DNA of 64,000 nt, taken from positions 1,178,001-1,242,000 of the forward strand of contig CBDDDJ010000005.1 of NCBI GenBank assembly GCA_965226475.1. Direction: 5' to 3'. Under the pieces are notes generated by a model that saw nothing but the letters and a program-made list of their open reading frames with translations, ran no database searches and was not told where the DNA came from. The position numbers and the translations under genes are program-made. The DNA comes from JASLMY01 sp965226475. Lineage in GTDB: Bacteria; Pseudomonadota; Alphaproteobacteria; GCA-2731375. Positions 17,601 to 25,511 of this stretch are shown here, piece by piece; position 1 is the stretch's first letter, and the number at the start of each line of letters is the position of its first letter.

Positions 17601-18172
17601 GAGGATATACCCGGCAGCATTTCTTCTATGTGTTGCCTGACAATCTGGATCTACTGCACGCCCTTCTGAAAAACGGCATCGAACAGGCAGGGCAATGGAG
17701 AACGGTTTCAGGGACCGCCCTGGCCGAGAAGCTGGCAGCACGTTCCGAAACCTCCCAGGAAATCGACTCTCGAGTTAGCTTGCTTGAGGTGTTCTGCGAG
17801 CTATGGCGTCAGGGGAGAGGCCGGACCGTCGATCGCGACGGGCTAGTGCAGAGCCGTGCACTGAGCGACCGGTATCTCGATCACGTTGCGGCCATTGCGG
17901 ATGACCTGCATGGGGACGCGGATAAGCTACTCGTGGCGCTCCTCGCCAGGAACGATCCTCGTTTGAGGGGCTTCAGGCATAGCATTGCCGAGGCATTGGA
18001 AGAATATCTTCGCGATAACGGTTATCTCGACGACCGGCCGTTGCTTAGCGAGAGCGACTTGAAGCTTCGGGCTTTGACCAGCCCGCCGGCAAACGCGTTA
18101 CCCGATGGAGTCGCCAGCGCTTGTTTAAGTCGCTGGTGGGCATGGGCGGCCAAAACGTCCGATCTCAACTAG
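14678..18172 (+). CDS. YhaN/SbcC-like coiled-coil ATPase with C-terminal extension
   Basis: The protein is 1164 aa. Walker A GPNAIGKSS is at 32-40. Long coiled coils follow. About residues 405-450 form two hydrophobic segments (IWILIAVTIAVL, then FLLMLGAGVLVPVLLL) in the middle of the coil where SbcC has its zinc hook; YhaN-type proteins have membrane segments at this place. The ABC signature LSDGTRAQLLLAARIA lies near 836 and Walker B LPLFLDEALDQSD near 863-875. Unusually, about 250 further residues follow the ATPase head, with no domain I recognise. It probably couples ATP hydrolysis to the nuclease encoded upstream, perhaps at the membrane. It ends just before an IS66 remnant. Confidence 0.82.
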   Translation: MKLKRLRIDRLPGIDQPFEFESPGAGVHIIFGPNAIGKSSICRAVEGLYWDDRGPTQRTSITAQFELDGETWRAEREGTRLRWRCDDGDRLRPGIPGSHHHSCFFLRLRDLIDPSLDGTQDIASEIRRQMSGGFDLHRIVEIFFSGVTKRHGRRQRDEFNAATREVQAAEGNQSALQRREDQLGTLLPQLDAAEADARRLPSVNRAVGLASRVEEYAAVNEDIAALPDSLASLTGLELEQIDQHQARIGELDIRIRALESQRGAARDAVRDSRLAAEVNQSEFTVWRQNAEELARVELDLQNTRTYRAESQREVASALSALGGGDVDEVALTLEEDGRLFEFLRVASEHQMKRSAIEWRLRLLASIEQSEDGESRLVELRAAIDLLRHWLRAPEAETLQDRLRARRIWILIAVTIAVLCAGMSVLVDPRFGFLLMLGAGVLVPVLLLRSTNPASTTRAQAEEAFARLDVEAPDEWNAGSVEARLRNLEAEVVSIESRLQRSRDRDGDRQNLSTQLTQLDEAEASLHERRQDLLKSLKLDSLRPDAELVDFARALDQLRATRIKYEGAAGRVSELEATHSGLLSDLTDVLQEYGELLPKDATTAKAYLASLSDRNSRLIKGLDDERQANTQLKHNSADRDTALDSIRKLYPAASLDDGDLPGLTALLKLLPQYRELRVRATRLEGQIGLDHDELAKVGEAELTDFDRVSLERLLLQLSSAPDRADDLRHEIADINAQVNETKRATSLQDLLERRENARAELKNRRDDAMFAWAGKFLIDAVEREYEQTQMPRVFERAHGHFSAFTHHRYELRLGRDTESPRLFAIDLQSDEARELDELSDGTRAQLLLAARIAFAEEVEQGRTLPLFLDEALDQSDPERFDAIVRSLGRIANDQGRQIFYLTSDPLDRDRIRHALDEENCVVAAEIDLGLLRGRAASVTESSALQIPTRPTIPSPDGTTAEEYGTTLDVPQFVPSRGYTRQHFFYVLPDNLDLLHALLKNGIEQAGQWRTVSGTALAEKLAARSETSQEIDSRVSLLEVFCELWRQGRGRTVDRDGLVQSRALSDRYLDHVAAIADDLHGDADKLLVALLARNDPRLRGFRHSIAEALEEYLRDNGYLDDRPLLSESDLKLRALTSPPANALPDGVASACLSRWWAWAAKTSDLN

Positions 18173-18212
18173 TTTTCTGTCCTCGATACTGTCCAAGGCC
18201 GCCAGACAATTC

Positions 18213-18372
18213 GTAACCATCCGGCGAGGACCACGCCCTGCGGGCGCTGAGGGGCTGGTGAAGGCCGTGGCCTAAGCCGCGAGGTCACGCCGCCGAGCGG
18301 CGTTCCAGTTCCAGGGGAGGAGTTCGTCGAGCCGGGTCTGCGGCGTCTCTGAGATCCGGCCGAGGGTATCGG
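18213..18372 (-). mobile_element. IS66-family end, remnant
   Basis: The outer end reads GTAACCATCCGG, close to the GTAAGCG-type terminus of IS66 elements. Only the last 160 bp survive; the IS21 copy beginning at 18373 removes the rest, which does not reappear on its far side. Confidence 0.65.
18272..18372 (-). pseudogene. IS66-family transposase, C-terminal fragment
   Basis: About 33 codons read GRISETPQTRLDELLPWNW and a short basic tail before the stop. The R.DELLPW motif is characteristic of the IS66 TnpC C-terminus. It is truncated by the IS21 element. Confidence 0.75.
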
Positions 18373-18557
18373 TGTCAACGGCGGAGTAAAACCCGGCCAT
18401 GTGGCGGAGCAAAAGTGGGCCACTTTGGTTCGGTGAGGAGCTTGTCCCCGTAGTCCACGGGAGGGACCCACGCGCGGCGTGGACTGCCCCTCGGCAGGCA
18501 AAGGCCGCGGCGCGCGTGGGAGGGGCCTGTGGGCCCACGGGGGCAAGCGGATGCCGC

Positions 18558-19325
18558 TCAGGCGCTTTTTGCGGGTTTCTGTTTTCTTCGGCTCTGCTTG
18601 AGGCGGAAGCTTTCGCCGTTCATTTCCAGGATATGGACGTGGTGGGTCAGGCGGTCCAGCAACGCCCCCGTCAGGCGTTCTGAGCCGAAAACCTCCGTCC
18701 ACTCGTCGAATGGCAGGTTGGAGGTCACCAGGATCGAGCCACGCTCGTAGCGCTGGCTGAACACCTCGAACAGCAACTCGGCGCCGGTCTTGGAGAGCGG
18801 CACGAAACCCAGCTCGTCGATGATGAGGAGCTTGAGGTTGGCGAGCTTCTTCTGGAACCTCAGCAGCTGTCTGTCATCGCGCGCCTCCATGAGCTCGTGG
18901 ACCAGGGCGGCGGCGGTGGTAAAGCCGACCGACAGGCCCTTCTGGCAGGCGGCAAGGCCGAGGCCGAGCGCAATGTGACTCTTGCCGGTGCCGGAATTGC
19001 CCAGAGCGATCACATTCTCCCGGCGCTCGATGTACTCGCATCGTGCCAGCTCGAGGACCAGCGCCTTGTTGAGCGAGGCGATCGCTTTGAAGTCAAAGCT
19101 GTCCAAGCTCTTGACGGTCGGGAACTTCGCTTGCCTGATTCGCCGCTCGACCATGCGGCGCTCGCGGTCGATCAGTTCCAGCTCGGCCAGGCGGAGCAGG
19201 TAGCGCACGTGGTCGGCGCCCTCGCTGGCACACTGGCGAGCCAGCTTGTCGTACTCCCTGAGGAAGGTCGGCAGCTTGAGGGCCTTCAGGTGATGGGCCA
19301 GCAACACCTGCGGCGTGTCGCTCAC
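18558..19325 (-). CDS. istB: IS21-family helper ATPase IstB (copy A)
   Basis: The protein is about 255 aa from GTG 19325 (VSDTPQVLLAHH), which overlaps the istA stop by four bases (GTGA). IstB is the AAA+ regulator that selects target DNA and activates IstA. P-loop GNSGTGKSH and Walker B LLIIDELGF are intact, and the family C-terminus (HVHILEMNGESFRLKQS) is complete. Longer frames that extend upstream lie inside istA. It is identical in deduced sequence to the copy at 59911. Confidence 0.93.
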   Translation of the reverse strand: MSDTPQVLLAHHLKALKLPTFLREYDKLARQCASEGADHVRYLLRLAELELIDRERRMVERRIRQAKFPTVKSLDSFDFKAIASLNKALVLELARCEYIERRENVIALGNSGTGKSHIALGLGLAACQKGLSVGFTTAAALVHELMEARDDRQLLRFQKKLANLKLLIIDELGFVPLSKTGAELLFEVFSQRYERGSILVTSNLPFDEWTEVFGSERLTGALLDRLTHHVHILEMNGESFRLKQSRRKQKPAKSA

Positions 19326-20821
19326 GGCGCCGCTCCGCCCAGCAGGCTCATGTGGCTGGCGGCGGATGTGGTGGTCACCTGGGCCCGCGGCAGATAGGGA
19401 TAAACGTTCAAGTCGAGCCGGGGGGGTCGACGCTCGACGCGACACAGCACCAGGTGCTTGACCGCATCATAGCCGATGGCGCCTAACCGCGGGGCATCGC
19501 GGATGGCACCGTGCACCTCCTCAAGGGCAAAGGTCTCCAGAAGACGGAGCACTTGCACGTACTCCCGCTTGCCGGCCTTGCCCATGCGGGCTTCAAGCAA
19601 GCGGCGCAGGTTGGCGTACGCCTCGGGCAGCTTCCAACCGGCCAGCGGGGCGGCTTGATCGAGGGCACCGATCTTCCGCTCCCGCAAGGCCAGATAGTGG
19701 ATCGGCTCGAAGATCAGGTCCTCTCGTTCGTAAGAGCGTGGGTGCCGGGCGATGACCTCGGCGGCGCAGCCGATGACCACCTCGTGCACGTAGCCACGGA
19801 CCCAGACCTCTTGGTGACCGTAGGCGACGGGCACCGAGTAGTCGTTGCCCCGATAGCGCACCAGGGAGAGCGAATTGACCCGCGTGCCCTCCTTGTCGCA
19901 GGCCTCGAAAGGCGCCGGCGGCAATTCCATCAGCTTCTCCCGGTCGCATCCGAACCGCTCGCCGATGGTCTCGCGATGGCCGCGCAAGACGTCGCTTTCC
20001 CGTCTCCGACATTGATGTTCCAGGTGAGCGTTGAAGGCGTCCCAGCTCGCAAACCGGGGGATGGGAACCATGAAGTTCCGGCGGGCGTAACCGACCAGCC
20101 CCTCCACCTTGCCCTTATCATTGCCCTTGCCGGGGCGGCCATATCGATCCTGGAACAGATAATGGGATTGAAGCCCGCTGAACGCTCGCGTTCGTTGCCG
20201 CGTGCCGTCCGGCAGGATGCGCGACACCAGGCACTTGTCATTGTCGTGGAGAATCGATTGGGGAATGCCGCCGAAGAAGGCGAAGGCCCCGTTGTGGCCG
20301 TCCAGCCAGGCCTCCGTCGCCGCCGCCGGGTAGGCCGCAACGAAGCAGGCATCGCCGTGGGGAAGGTCCATGGCGAAAAAATGCGCCCGCCGCTTGACGC
20401 CGGCGATGATCGCATCCGCCTCGCCAAAGTCCGCCTGAGCGTGACCCGGAGGGTGCGCCAGCGGCACGAACATCTCACGCTGGCGACGGCGCCGTTCCCG
20501 GACGTAATCCTTGACGATGGTCTGTTTGCCCGCAAAGCCATGCTCGTCGCGAAGACGCTCGAATATCCGCTTCGCCGTGTGGCGCTGCTTGCAGTGAACC
20601 GTTCGGTCCTCTTCCAGAATACGGTCAATGATATCCCTGAAGGGGTCCAGCTTCGGGCGCTTCGGTGGCTGGCGGCGGCGGTAGCCAGGCGGCTCCGAGT
20701 GCCCGAGCATCTTCCTCACCGTCTCTCGCGCTATGCCAAACCGACTCGCCGCCTCTCGCTGACTCAGCCCATCAACATGGCACGCCAGCCGAACGCGTGG
20801 ATAAAGGTCCACGGTATACAT
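19322..20821 (-). CDS. istA: IS21-family transposase IstA (copy A)
   Basis: The protein is about 499 aa from MYTVDLYPRVRLA; an ATG five codons upstream is also possible, but GGAAGG is well placed for this one. The N-terminal HTH (LSQREAASRFGIARETVRKML) is followed by the DDE integrase domain: D in AQADFGEAD, D in ILHDNDKC and E in GKVEGLVGY. It differs from copy B in at least two residues near the N-terminus (P/L and I/M). It is translationally coupled to istB. The gene is intact. Confidence 0.92.
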   Translation of the reverse strand: MYTVDLYPRVRLACHVDGLSQREAASRFGIARETVRKMLGHSEPPGYRRRQPPKRPKLDPFRDIIDRILEEDRTVHCKQRHTAKRIFERLRDEHGFAGKQTIVKDYVRERRRRQREMFVPLAHPPGHAQADFGEADAIIAGVKRRAHFFAMDLPHGDACFVAAYPAAATEAWLDGHNGAFAFFGGIPQSILHDNDKCLVSRILPDGTRQRTRAFSGLQSHYLFQDRYGRPGKGNDKGKVEGLVGYARRNFMVPIPRFASWDAFNAHLEHQCRRRESDVLRGHRETIGERFGCDREKLMELPPAPFEACDKEGTRVNSLSLVRYRGNDYSVPVAYGHQEVWVRGYVHEVVIGCAAEVIARHPRSYEREDLIFEPIHYLALRERKIGALDQAAPLAGWKLPEAYANLRRLLEARMGKAGKREYVQVLRLLETFALEEVHGAIRDAPRLGAIGYDAVKHLVLCRVERRPPRLDLNVYPYLPRAQVTTTSAASHMSLLGGAAP

Positions 20822-20936
20822 CCTCCCACCTTCCATCCCGAAAAGGATCGAAGGCTACAGGTGGCAGAGTTTTACTCCGCCCGCGGCCGGGCAAATCCCG
20901 CCGCTTCCGTGGTCTAATTTGTCACCGCCGCACACA

Positions 20937-21342
20937 CGCGGCCGAACGCCTCGCGAATGGTCTGCGCGTCCTGCGCGGTGAACAGCACCCGCAGAACCTT
21001 TCCACGATAGCCGCAATGCTCGAGGATCTCCTGGCCGATGAGCTGTCCCTCGCGGTCGCAATCGGTAGCCAGCCAGACGCGTGTGGCGGTGCGCAACGCC
21101 GCGCGAATGGCCTTCAGTTTCGCCGCTTTGTTGCCGCCCGAGGCCGGTTTGGTGCCGTATAGCTCGTCGGGCCTCAGCAATACCGCCGACCAGCGTTTCC
21201 AGGCCGGGTTCACGTCCTCCGGCTCGCACAGATCCAGCAGGTGACCCTCGGCCGAAAGGACGGCGCCATAGCGGGACCCGACGGCGGCGCGGACATCTTT
21301 CGCCTGGCTGGATTTTTCGGTGATGACGATCTGATCGGTCAT
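20937..21342 (-). pseudogene. topoisomerase III (TopB/TraE-type) N-terminal fragment
   Basis: About 135 codons of the TOPRIM domain are present: ITEKSSQAKDVRAA with the catalytic Glu, AEGHLLDL, and LATDCDREGQLIG with the metal-binding DxDREG-type motif, then FTAQDAQTIREAFG. The gene is cut by the end of IS21 copy A, so the catalytic-tyrosine domains are missing. Topoisomerases of this exact type are usually carried by conjugative plasmids and ICEs, so the fragment points to a former conjugative element. Confidence 0.85.
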
Positions 21343-21700
21343 GGCAAACCGTCCGGGAGAATTCCGCGCCGGCGAGGCTGACCGAACATAAAGTGAACAA
21401 CAAGGCACGGCAAGCCGATCATCATCGGTAATGCCGAGCCGGTTCGCTCAGCCGGCATCGGCCAAGACGCCATCGATGGCGGCAAGAAACGGCGTCGCGC
21501 AACTTCCTCAACGGTCGATTCATCAAATGTCGCCATTAAAGCTCAGTAAGATGGAGGCCGATTTCGGAAGCTTTGCGACCGATAAACCAATCGAAACAAC
21601 GGGCTTGCATTCTGTCGTGGAGCTGCCTGACACTAGTTCCGAAAATCAAGTTGTTTAATGTCAAGAAGATCAGGACGCCAGACGCTGACACGAGCAGCCA
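21343..21700. other. 358 bp without a supported gene
   Basis: Lies between the topoisomerase fragment and the IS3 remnant. Short frames on both strands have no recognisable content. It includes the upstream region of the topoisomerase gene. Confidence 0.5.
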
Positions 21701-22013
21701 TGAACCGCGCCGGGTTTGGCGGAGGCCATTTTGTTTGAGTCACGCCGCCATGTCTGACTGGTACAGCATGGCGTAGTGGCGTTCCTCGGCTTCGGCCGGC
21801 GGGATGTTTCCGATGGGCTCCAGGAGCCGCCGGTTGTTGAACCAATCGACCCATTCCAGAGTAGCGAGCTCGACGGCCTCGAATGAGCGCCACGGCCCGC
21901 GCCGGTGAATGACCTCGGCTTTGTAAAGACCATTGATGGTCTCGGCCAGAGCATTGTCATAAGAGTCGCCGACGCTGCCCACCGAGGGTTCGATGCCCGC
22001 TTCCTCCTCTCGC
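21701..22013 (-). mobile_element. IS3-family element, 3' remnant
   Basis: The outer terminus TGAACCGCGCCGGGTTTGGC at 21701 resembles IS3-family ends. It is followed by the end of orfB on the minus strand. The inner boundary with the CoA-transferase gene is somewhere about 22005-22030 and is not sharp. The rest of the element is missing. Confidence 0.7.
21740..22008 (-). pseudogene. IS3-family OrfB transposase, C-terminal fragment
   Basis: It reads GIEPSVGSVGDSYDNALAE, with the final catalytic Glu, then WRSFEAVELATLEWVDWFNN and a normal C-terminus. The first two catalytic Asp residues are absent, so no function remains. Confidence 0.85.
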
Positions 22014-22664
22014 GGTCAGGAGCGGGGTACCTGGGTAGTTACCAACCGCCTCCATCAAACTGGTTTCGATATGCACGCCAACGCCCTTCAGGGCACGGCG
22101 ATACAACGCCGGCGCGATGGCTTGAAAAGCGTAGAGACCGGTCATGATGTCGATCGCCAGGATACCGATCCGCTGCGGCATGCCATTGGAATCCCGATTG
22201 ACCGACATCAGGCCCGAAAAAGCCTGCATGACGGAATCGGTCGCCGGCAAGTTGGCCGCCGGTCCCCGCCTGCCGAGCCCGGTCAGCGACAGGTAGATGA
22301 CCGATGGGTTCTTTTCGGCAACGGCGTCGTAGCCGAGGCCCAGCCGTTCGATCACGCCAGGGCGATAATTTTGCAGTATGACGTCGGATTTTGCCGCCAA
22401 ACATGACGCGATTTCGTGGCCCACGTCCGTTTTCAAATCCAGCGCCAGGCTTTTCTTGCCTTGATTGAAAGCCAGGCTGTAAGGGCAATGATCGCCATAC
22501 TGCTTGCCGATGGCGCGTCCCCAATCGTCGTCCAGGGGTTCGAGTTTCACCACCTCGGCGCCGTGGCGCGCCAGTAGCATGCCGCAATGCGGCCCGGCGA
22601 CGCCTTGTGAGAGGTCGAGGACCTTGAGCCCGCCAAAGGCCAGATCGGCATCCAAACTCGGCAT
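22014..22664 (-). pseudogene. CaiB/BaiF CoA-transferase, truncated
   Basis: About 210 residues of a type III CoA transferase are present: GLKVLDLSQGVAGPHCGMLLARHGAEVVKLE at the start (nucleotide site), NYRPGVIERLGLGYDAV, the GLG-type loop LSLTGLGRRGP, and the end of homology at ETSLMEAV. After that the sequence passes into the IS3 remnant, so roughly half of the usual 400 residues is lost. It begins 3 bp after the amidohydrolase stop and was probably the last gene of the minus-strand catabolic operon. Confidence 0.8.
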
Positions 22665-22667
22665 CCA

Positions 22668-23693
22668 TCAGGCCTCTGCCGCCAGTCGATAAATCCGGTT
22701 CGCGGTGTCATGGTAGAGTGCCGCCTTTTCCGCCGCGCCGTAGTCGGCCGTCAGACGTTTGAAGGAATTCCAGAGGACATTGTAGCTGCAAGTCACCATA
22801 TCGACCGGAAAATTGGATTCGAACATGCAGCGCTCAGCACCGAAGACCTCGATCGTGTGTTCATAGAAGCGCCGCGTCGCCTGCATGAGCTCCTCGCTCG
22901 TCGGCGGTCGCGCCATCTCGTGCCAGCCGAAACCGTTCAATTCCATATTGATACCGCCGAGCTTGGCGACGACGTTGGGACAGCCGGCGAGTTCGCTGAT
23001 ATCCCGCTGCCAATCAGCAAAGTATTCGTCTTGTTTGCCTGCATAGGGGCCGATTCCAACGGGGCCGCCGAAATGGTTCAAGATGATCGTGGTCTCCGGA
23101 AAGGCGCGAGCGAGGTCGGTCAGTTCCGGAATTTGCGGGTGAAAGCACCAGCCCTCGAAACTGAGTTGCCGCGGCGCCAATTCGGCAAAGCCCTCGCGGA
23201 ATGCCGGATCCAGAAAAGTATGCGGCTTTGAGACGTTGCGGCCATTGGGCACCTCGTCGCTGGCGTCCCAGGTGGCCTGGTGGCGGATGCCGCAAAATCG
23301 CCCGCCGGCGACGGCAATTTGGCCGTCTAGCACCGCCCCAACGCCGCTGCCCAGTTTCAGGTTCGCGGTGCCGGCGATGCCGGCCACGATACGCGCCTCG
23401 CCATACAGGCCGGAGGCGCTCATCGCCGCGACGCCGTTGGCAAATTCGGTCTCGCCCAGCACCCGCATGGCCTCGGGCCCGGACGTCTTGTACATCGCGC
23501 CGCACTCGATAAAGACGGTCGAGACGACGTTGTGGCCTGCATTCACATCCGCCAGAATCTCGTTCAGGAGATAACAGTGCGCCACCCGTTCATGGCGGAA
23601 CTCCCAGAGATGGTGGTGCGGATCGCAGATCGGCAGATCGGGCTCCAATGTCTCTTCCACCGTCAGGTCGAGCCATTCCTTGTTCGTCGACAT
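22668..23693 (-). CDS. amidohydrolase-2 family metal-dependent hydrolase
   Basis: The protein is 341 aa. The N-terminal DPHHHLWE (near 24-31) is the HxH metal site of the amidohydrolase-2 TIM barrel. Later ligands lie in GWCFHPQ, ILNHFGGP and the catalytic Asp region FESNFPVD. Family members hydrolyse lactones or decarboxylate aromatic acids; the substrate cannot be told here. It is downstream of an acyl-CoA dehydrogenase (111-bp gap) and directly upstream of a truncated CoA transferase, which suggests breakdown of a cyclic or branched acid. Confidence 0.85.
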   Translation of the reverse strand: MSTNKEWLDLTVEETLEPDLPICDPHHHLWEFRHERVAHCYLLNEILADVNAGHNVVSTVFIECGAMYKTSGPEAMRVLGETEFANGVAAMSASGLYGEARIVAGIAGTANLKLGSGVGAVLDGQIAVAGGRFCGIRHQATWDASDEVPNGRNVSKPHTFLDPAFREGFAELAPRQLSFEGWCFHPQIPELTDLARAFPETTIILNHFGGPVGIGPYAGKQDEYFADWQRDISELAGCPNVVAKLGGINMELNGFGWHEMARPPTSEELMQATRRFYEHTIEVFGAERCMFESNFPVDMVTCSYNVLWNSFKRLTADYGAAEKAALYHDTANRIYRLAAEA

Positions 23694-23804
23694 ACCCTAT
23701 CTCCAATTTTCCGGTTCGGGTCGGTGCTAACCACATCCAATCGATACGGATTGGCGCCAGCATAAGGTCGAGAGGCCGGCACGCAACCGGCTTGTCCGTT
23801 AGAT

Positions 23805-25019
23805 CTAAAGGCCGAGCTCCGCCTTGGCGATGATGTTGTGCTGGATCTCGTTCGAGCCAGAATAGATCGAGACTTTTCGGAACTGCAGATAGGCCGGCAT
23901 ACAACCGTTTGCATATTCGGCACCAATTGGCGGTTGGTTCCAGCCGTGGCTCAAGGCCGAGAGAAGGTAGGGCATGGCGTAATAGCCGATCGCCTCGACC
24001 TTCAGTTCGGTCAGACGCTGTTGGATCTCGGTGTTGCGGATTTTGAAGACATTCGCTTCCACGCCGAGCGCCTTGCCGCCAAGCTCGCCATCGCGCGAAA
24101 ACTTGTCGATGGCGCGCATGTTGAAGGCTTCGAGCGTCCGGAGCTCAAGCTCTACCTCGGCGATCTTGCGGGCGAAGGCCGGGTCCGCCGCCAACGGCCG
24201 GCCACCGTTCTGTTCGTCTTCGCCGGCGATCTCTTTCAACTGTCTGAGCAGCGTCTTTTGCTGGCCGAGCGAGCCGCCGGACATGCGTTCATGCGCAAGC
24301 AGATACTTACCAATCCCCCAGCCCCTGTCGACCTCGCCGACCATGTTCGCCACCGGCACGCGGACGTCGGTGAAAAACACGTAATTGGTCTCGTGCAGGC
24401 CGTCGATCAGATAGATCGGCTGGATCTCGATCCCCGGCGACCTCAAATCGACCAGGATAAAGCTGATGCCCTCCTGCTTCTTGCCCTCTTTCGAGGTCCG
24501 AACCAGCATGAAACACCAGTCGGCCCAGTGCGCCTTGGTCGTCCAGGTCTTGGCCCCGTTGACCACCCAGTCCTCGCCGTCGCGGACGGCGCTGGTCTGT
24601 AGCGAGGCCAGATCGGAGCCGGAGCCGGGCTCCGAATAGCCCTGGCACCAGACGTGTTCGCCTGCAAGCATCGGTGGCAGGAAGCGCGCTTTCTGTTCCT
24701 CGGTGCCGAAACCGATCAACACCGGCCCGCACATGTTGAGGCTGAAGGTGACGAGACGCGGCGCGCCGGCGAGACCCAGTTCCTCGTCGAAGATGTACTT
24801 TTGCATCAATGTCCAGCCGGGTCCGCCGAATTCCTTGGGCCAATTGGGCGCCACCCAGCCTTTCTCGTAGAGGATCCTGTGCCAACCCATGACGTCATCG
24901 CGCTTCATCTCGATGCCGTTCTCGACCTTGTATTTCAGCTCGGGCGGCGTCGCGTCGCGCAAATAGGTCCGCACCTCGTCGCGGAAGACCAGATCCTCGG
25001 CGCGGTAACCCAGGTCCAT
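23805..25019 (-). CDS. acyl-CoA dehydrogenase
   Basis: The protein is 404 aa, a normal family length. MDLGYRAEDLVFRDEVRTYL starts the N-terminal helical domain. CQGYSEPGSGSDLASLQT is the FAD/substrate loop, and WVVNGAKTWTTKAHWADW is the middle beta domain. The C-terminal helical domain ends in YSGSNEIQHNIIAKAELGL. It forms the alpha,beta double bond of an acyl-CoA using FAD and ETF. It follows the deaminase by 12 bp and precedes the amidohydrolase, within a same-strand cluster of metabolic genes. Confidence 0.92.
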   Translation of the reverse strand: MDLGYRAEDLVFRDEVRTYLRDATPPELKYKVENGIEMKRDDVMGWHRILYEKGWVAPNWPKEFGGPGWTLMQKYIFDEELGLAGAPRLVTFSLNMCGPVLIGFGTEEQKARFLPPMLAGEHVWCQGYSEPGSGSDLASLQTSAVRDGEDWVVNGAKTWTTKAHWADWCFMLVRTSKEGKKQEGISFILVDLRSPGIEIQPIYLIDGLHETNYVFFTDVRVPVANMVGEVDRGWGIGKYLLAHERMSGGSLGQQKTLLRQLKEIAGEDEQNGGRPLAADPAFARKIAEVELELRTLEAFNMRAIDKFSRDGELGGKALGVEANVFKIRNTEIQQRLTELKVEAIGYYAMPYLLSALSHGWNQPPIGAEYANGCMPAYLQFRKVSIYSGSNEIQHNIIAKAELGL

Positions 25020-25031
25020 TAGAAGCGCCCG

Positions 25032-25481
25032 TCAGGCCTGCCAATTCAGGCGAATGACCTCGCACGCTTCGAGCTGGACATCGGTAACGATGTCCATGCT
25101 GCGCCCAGTCAGGGCCAAGAGCGATTCGACCGAGTAATCACCATAGTCTTTTTGATTCATCCTGGCATGGCGCCCGCCCAGCACGAGGCGAACGACCTCC
25201 GCTGCCTGCAGCGCCCAGCAGCACATCGGACAGGGTTCCATCGTCGTGTAGCAAGTGGCGCCGGCGACATCGCTCACTTCGAGCTTGCGACAGGCATCGC
25301 GCACCGCGTCGACTTCGGCATGTGCCGTCGGGTCATTGTGCGAAATGACTCGATTTTGGCCGATACCGATGACAGCGCCATCGCGGACGATAAGCGATCC
25401 GACAGGCATGTTACCCGCCGCCTGGGCTTTCGCGGCCTCGTCGAGCGCCAACTTCATGAAATGATCGTGATCCGTGCTCAT
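25032..25481 (-). CDS. CMP/dCMP-type nucleoside or base deaminase
   Basis: The protein is 149 aa with the zinc deaminase core HAEVDAV (His ligand and catalytic Glu) and PCPMCCWA (two Cys ligands). This matches the guanine deaminase/TadA-like group. The position inside a catabolic operon and the lack of TadA tRNA-binding features argue for a base or amide-type substrate rather than tRNA editing. Its stop is 12 bp before the acyl-CoA dehydrogenase start, and it begins 30 bp after the SDR stop. Confidence 0.85.
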   Translation of the reverse strand: MSTDHDHFMKLALDEAAKAQAAGNMPVGSLIVRDGAVIGIGQNRVISHNDPTAHAEVDAVRDACRKLEVSDVAGATCYTTMEPCPMCCWALQAAEVVRLVLGGRHARMNQKDYGDYSVESLLALTGRSMDIVTDVQLEACEVIRLNWQA

Positions 25482-25511
25482 GGCGTTTCTCCCACCGCCA
25501 ACAAGATTAGC

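Larger units (their letters stand above)
18373..20936 (-). mobile_element. IS21-family element, copy A
   Basis: The element is 2564 bp. Ends read inward as TGTCAACGGCGGAGTAAAAC and TGTGTGCGGCGGTGACAAAT, sharing TGT...CGGCGG. A further GCGGAGTAAAAC motif occurs inside each end. It contains istA and istB on the minus strand. Copy B at 59726 is the same length with only a handful of base differences. Flanks are TATCGG on the left and CGCGGC on the right, so there is no target duplication, and the flanking genes differ (IS66 left, topoisomerase right). Confidence 0.9.

Noticed and set aside
19511..20917. Long plus-strand frame opposite istA (and its twin at 60864-62153)
   Set aside because: Antisense shadow of istA, present in both IS copies and without any recognisable motif.
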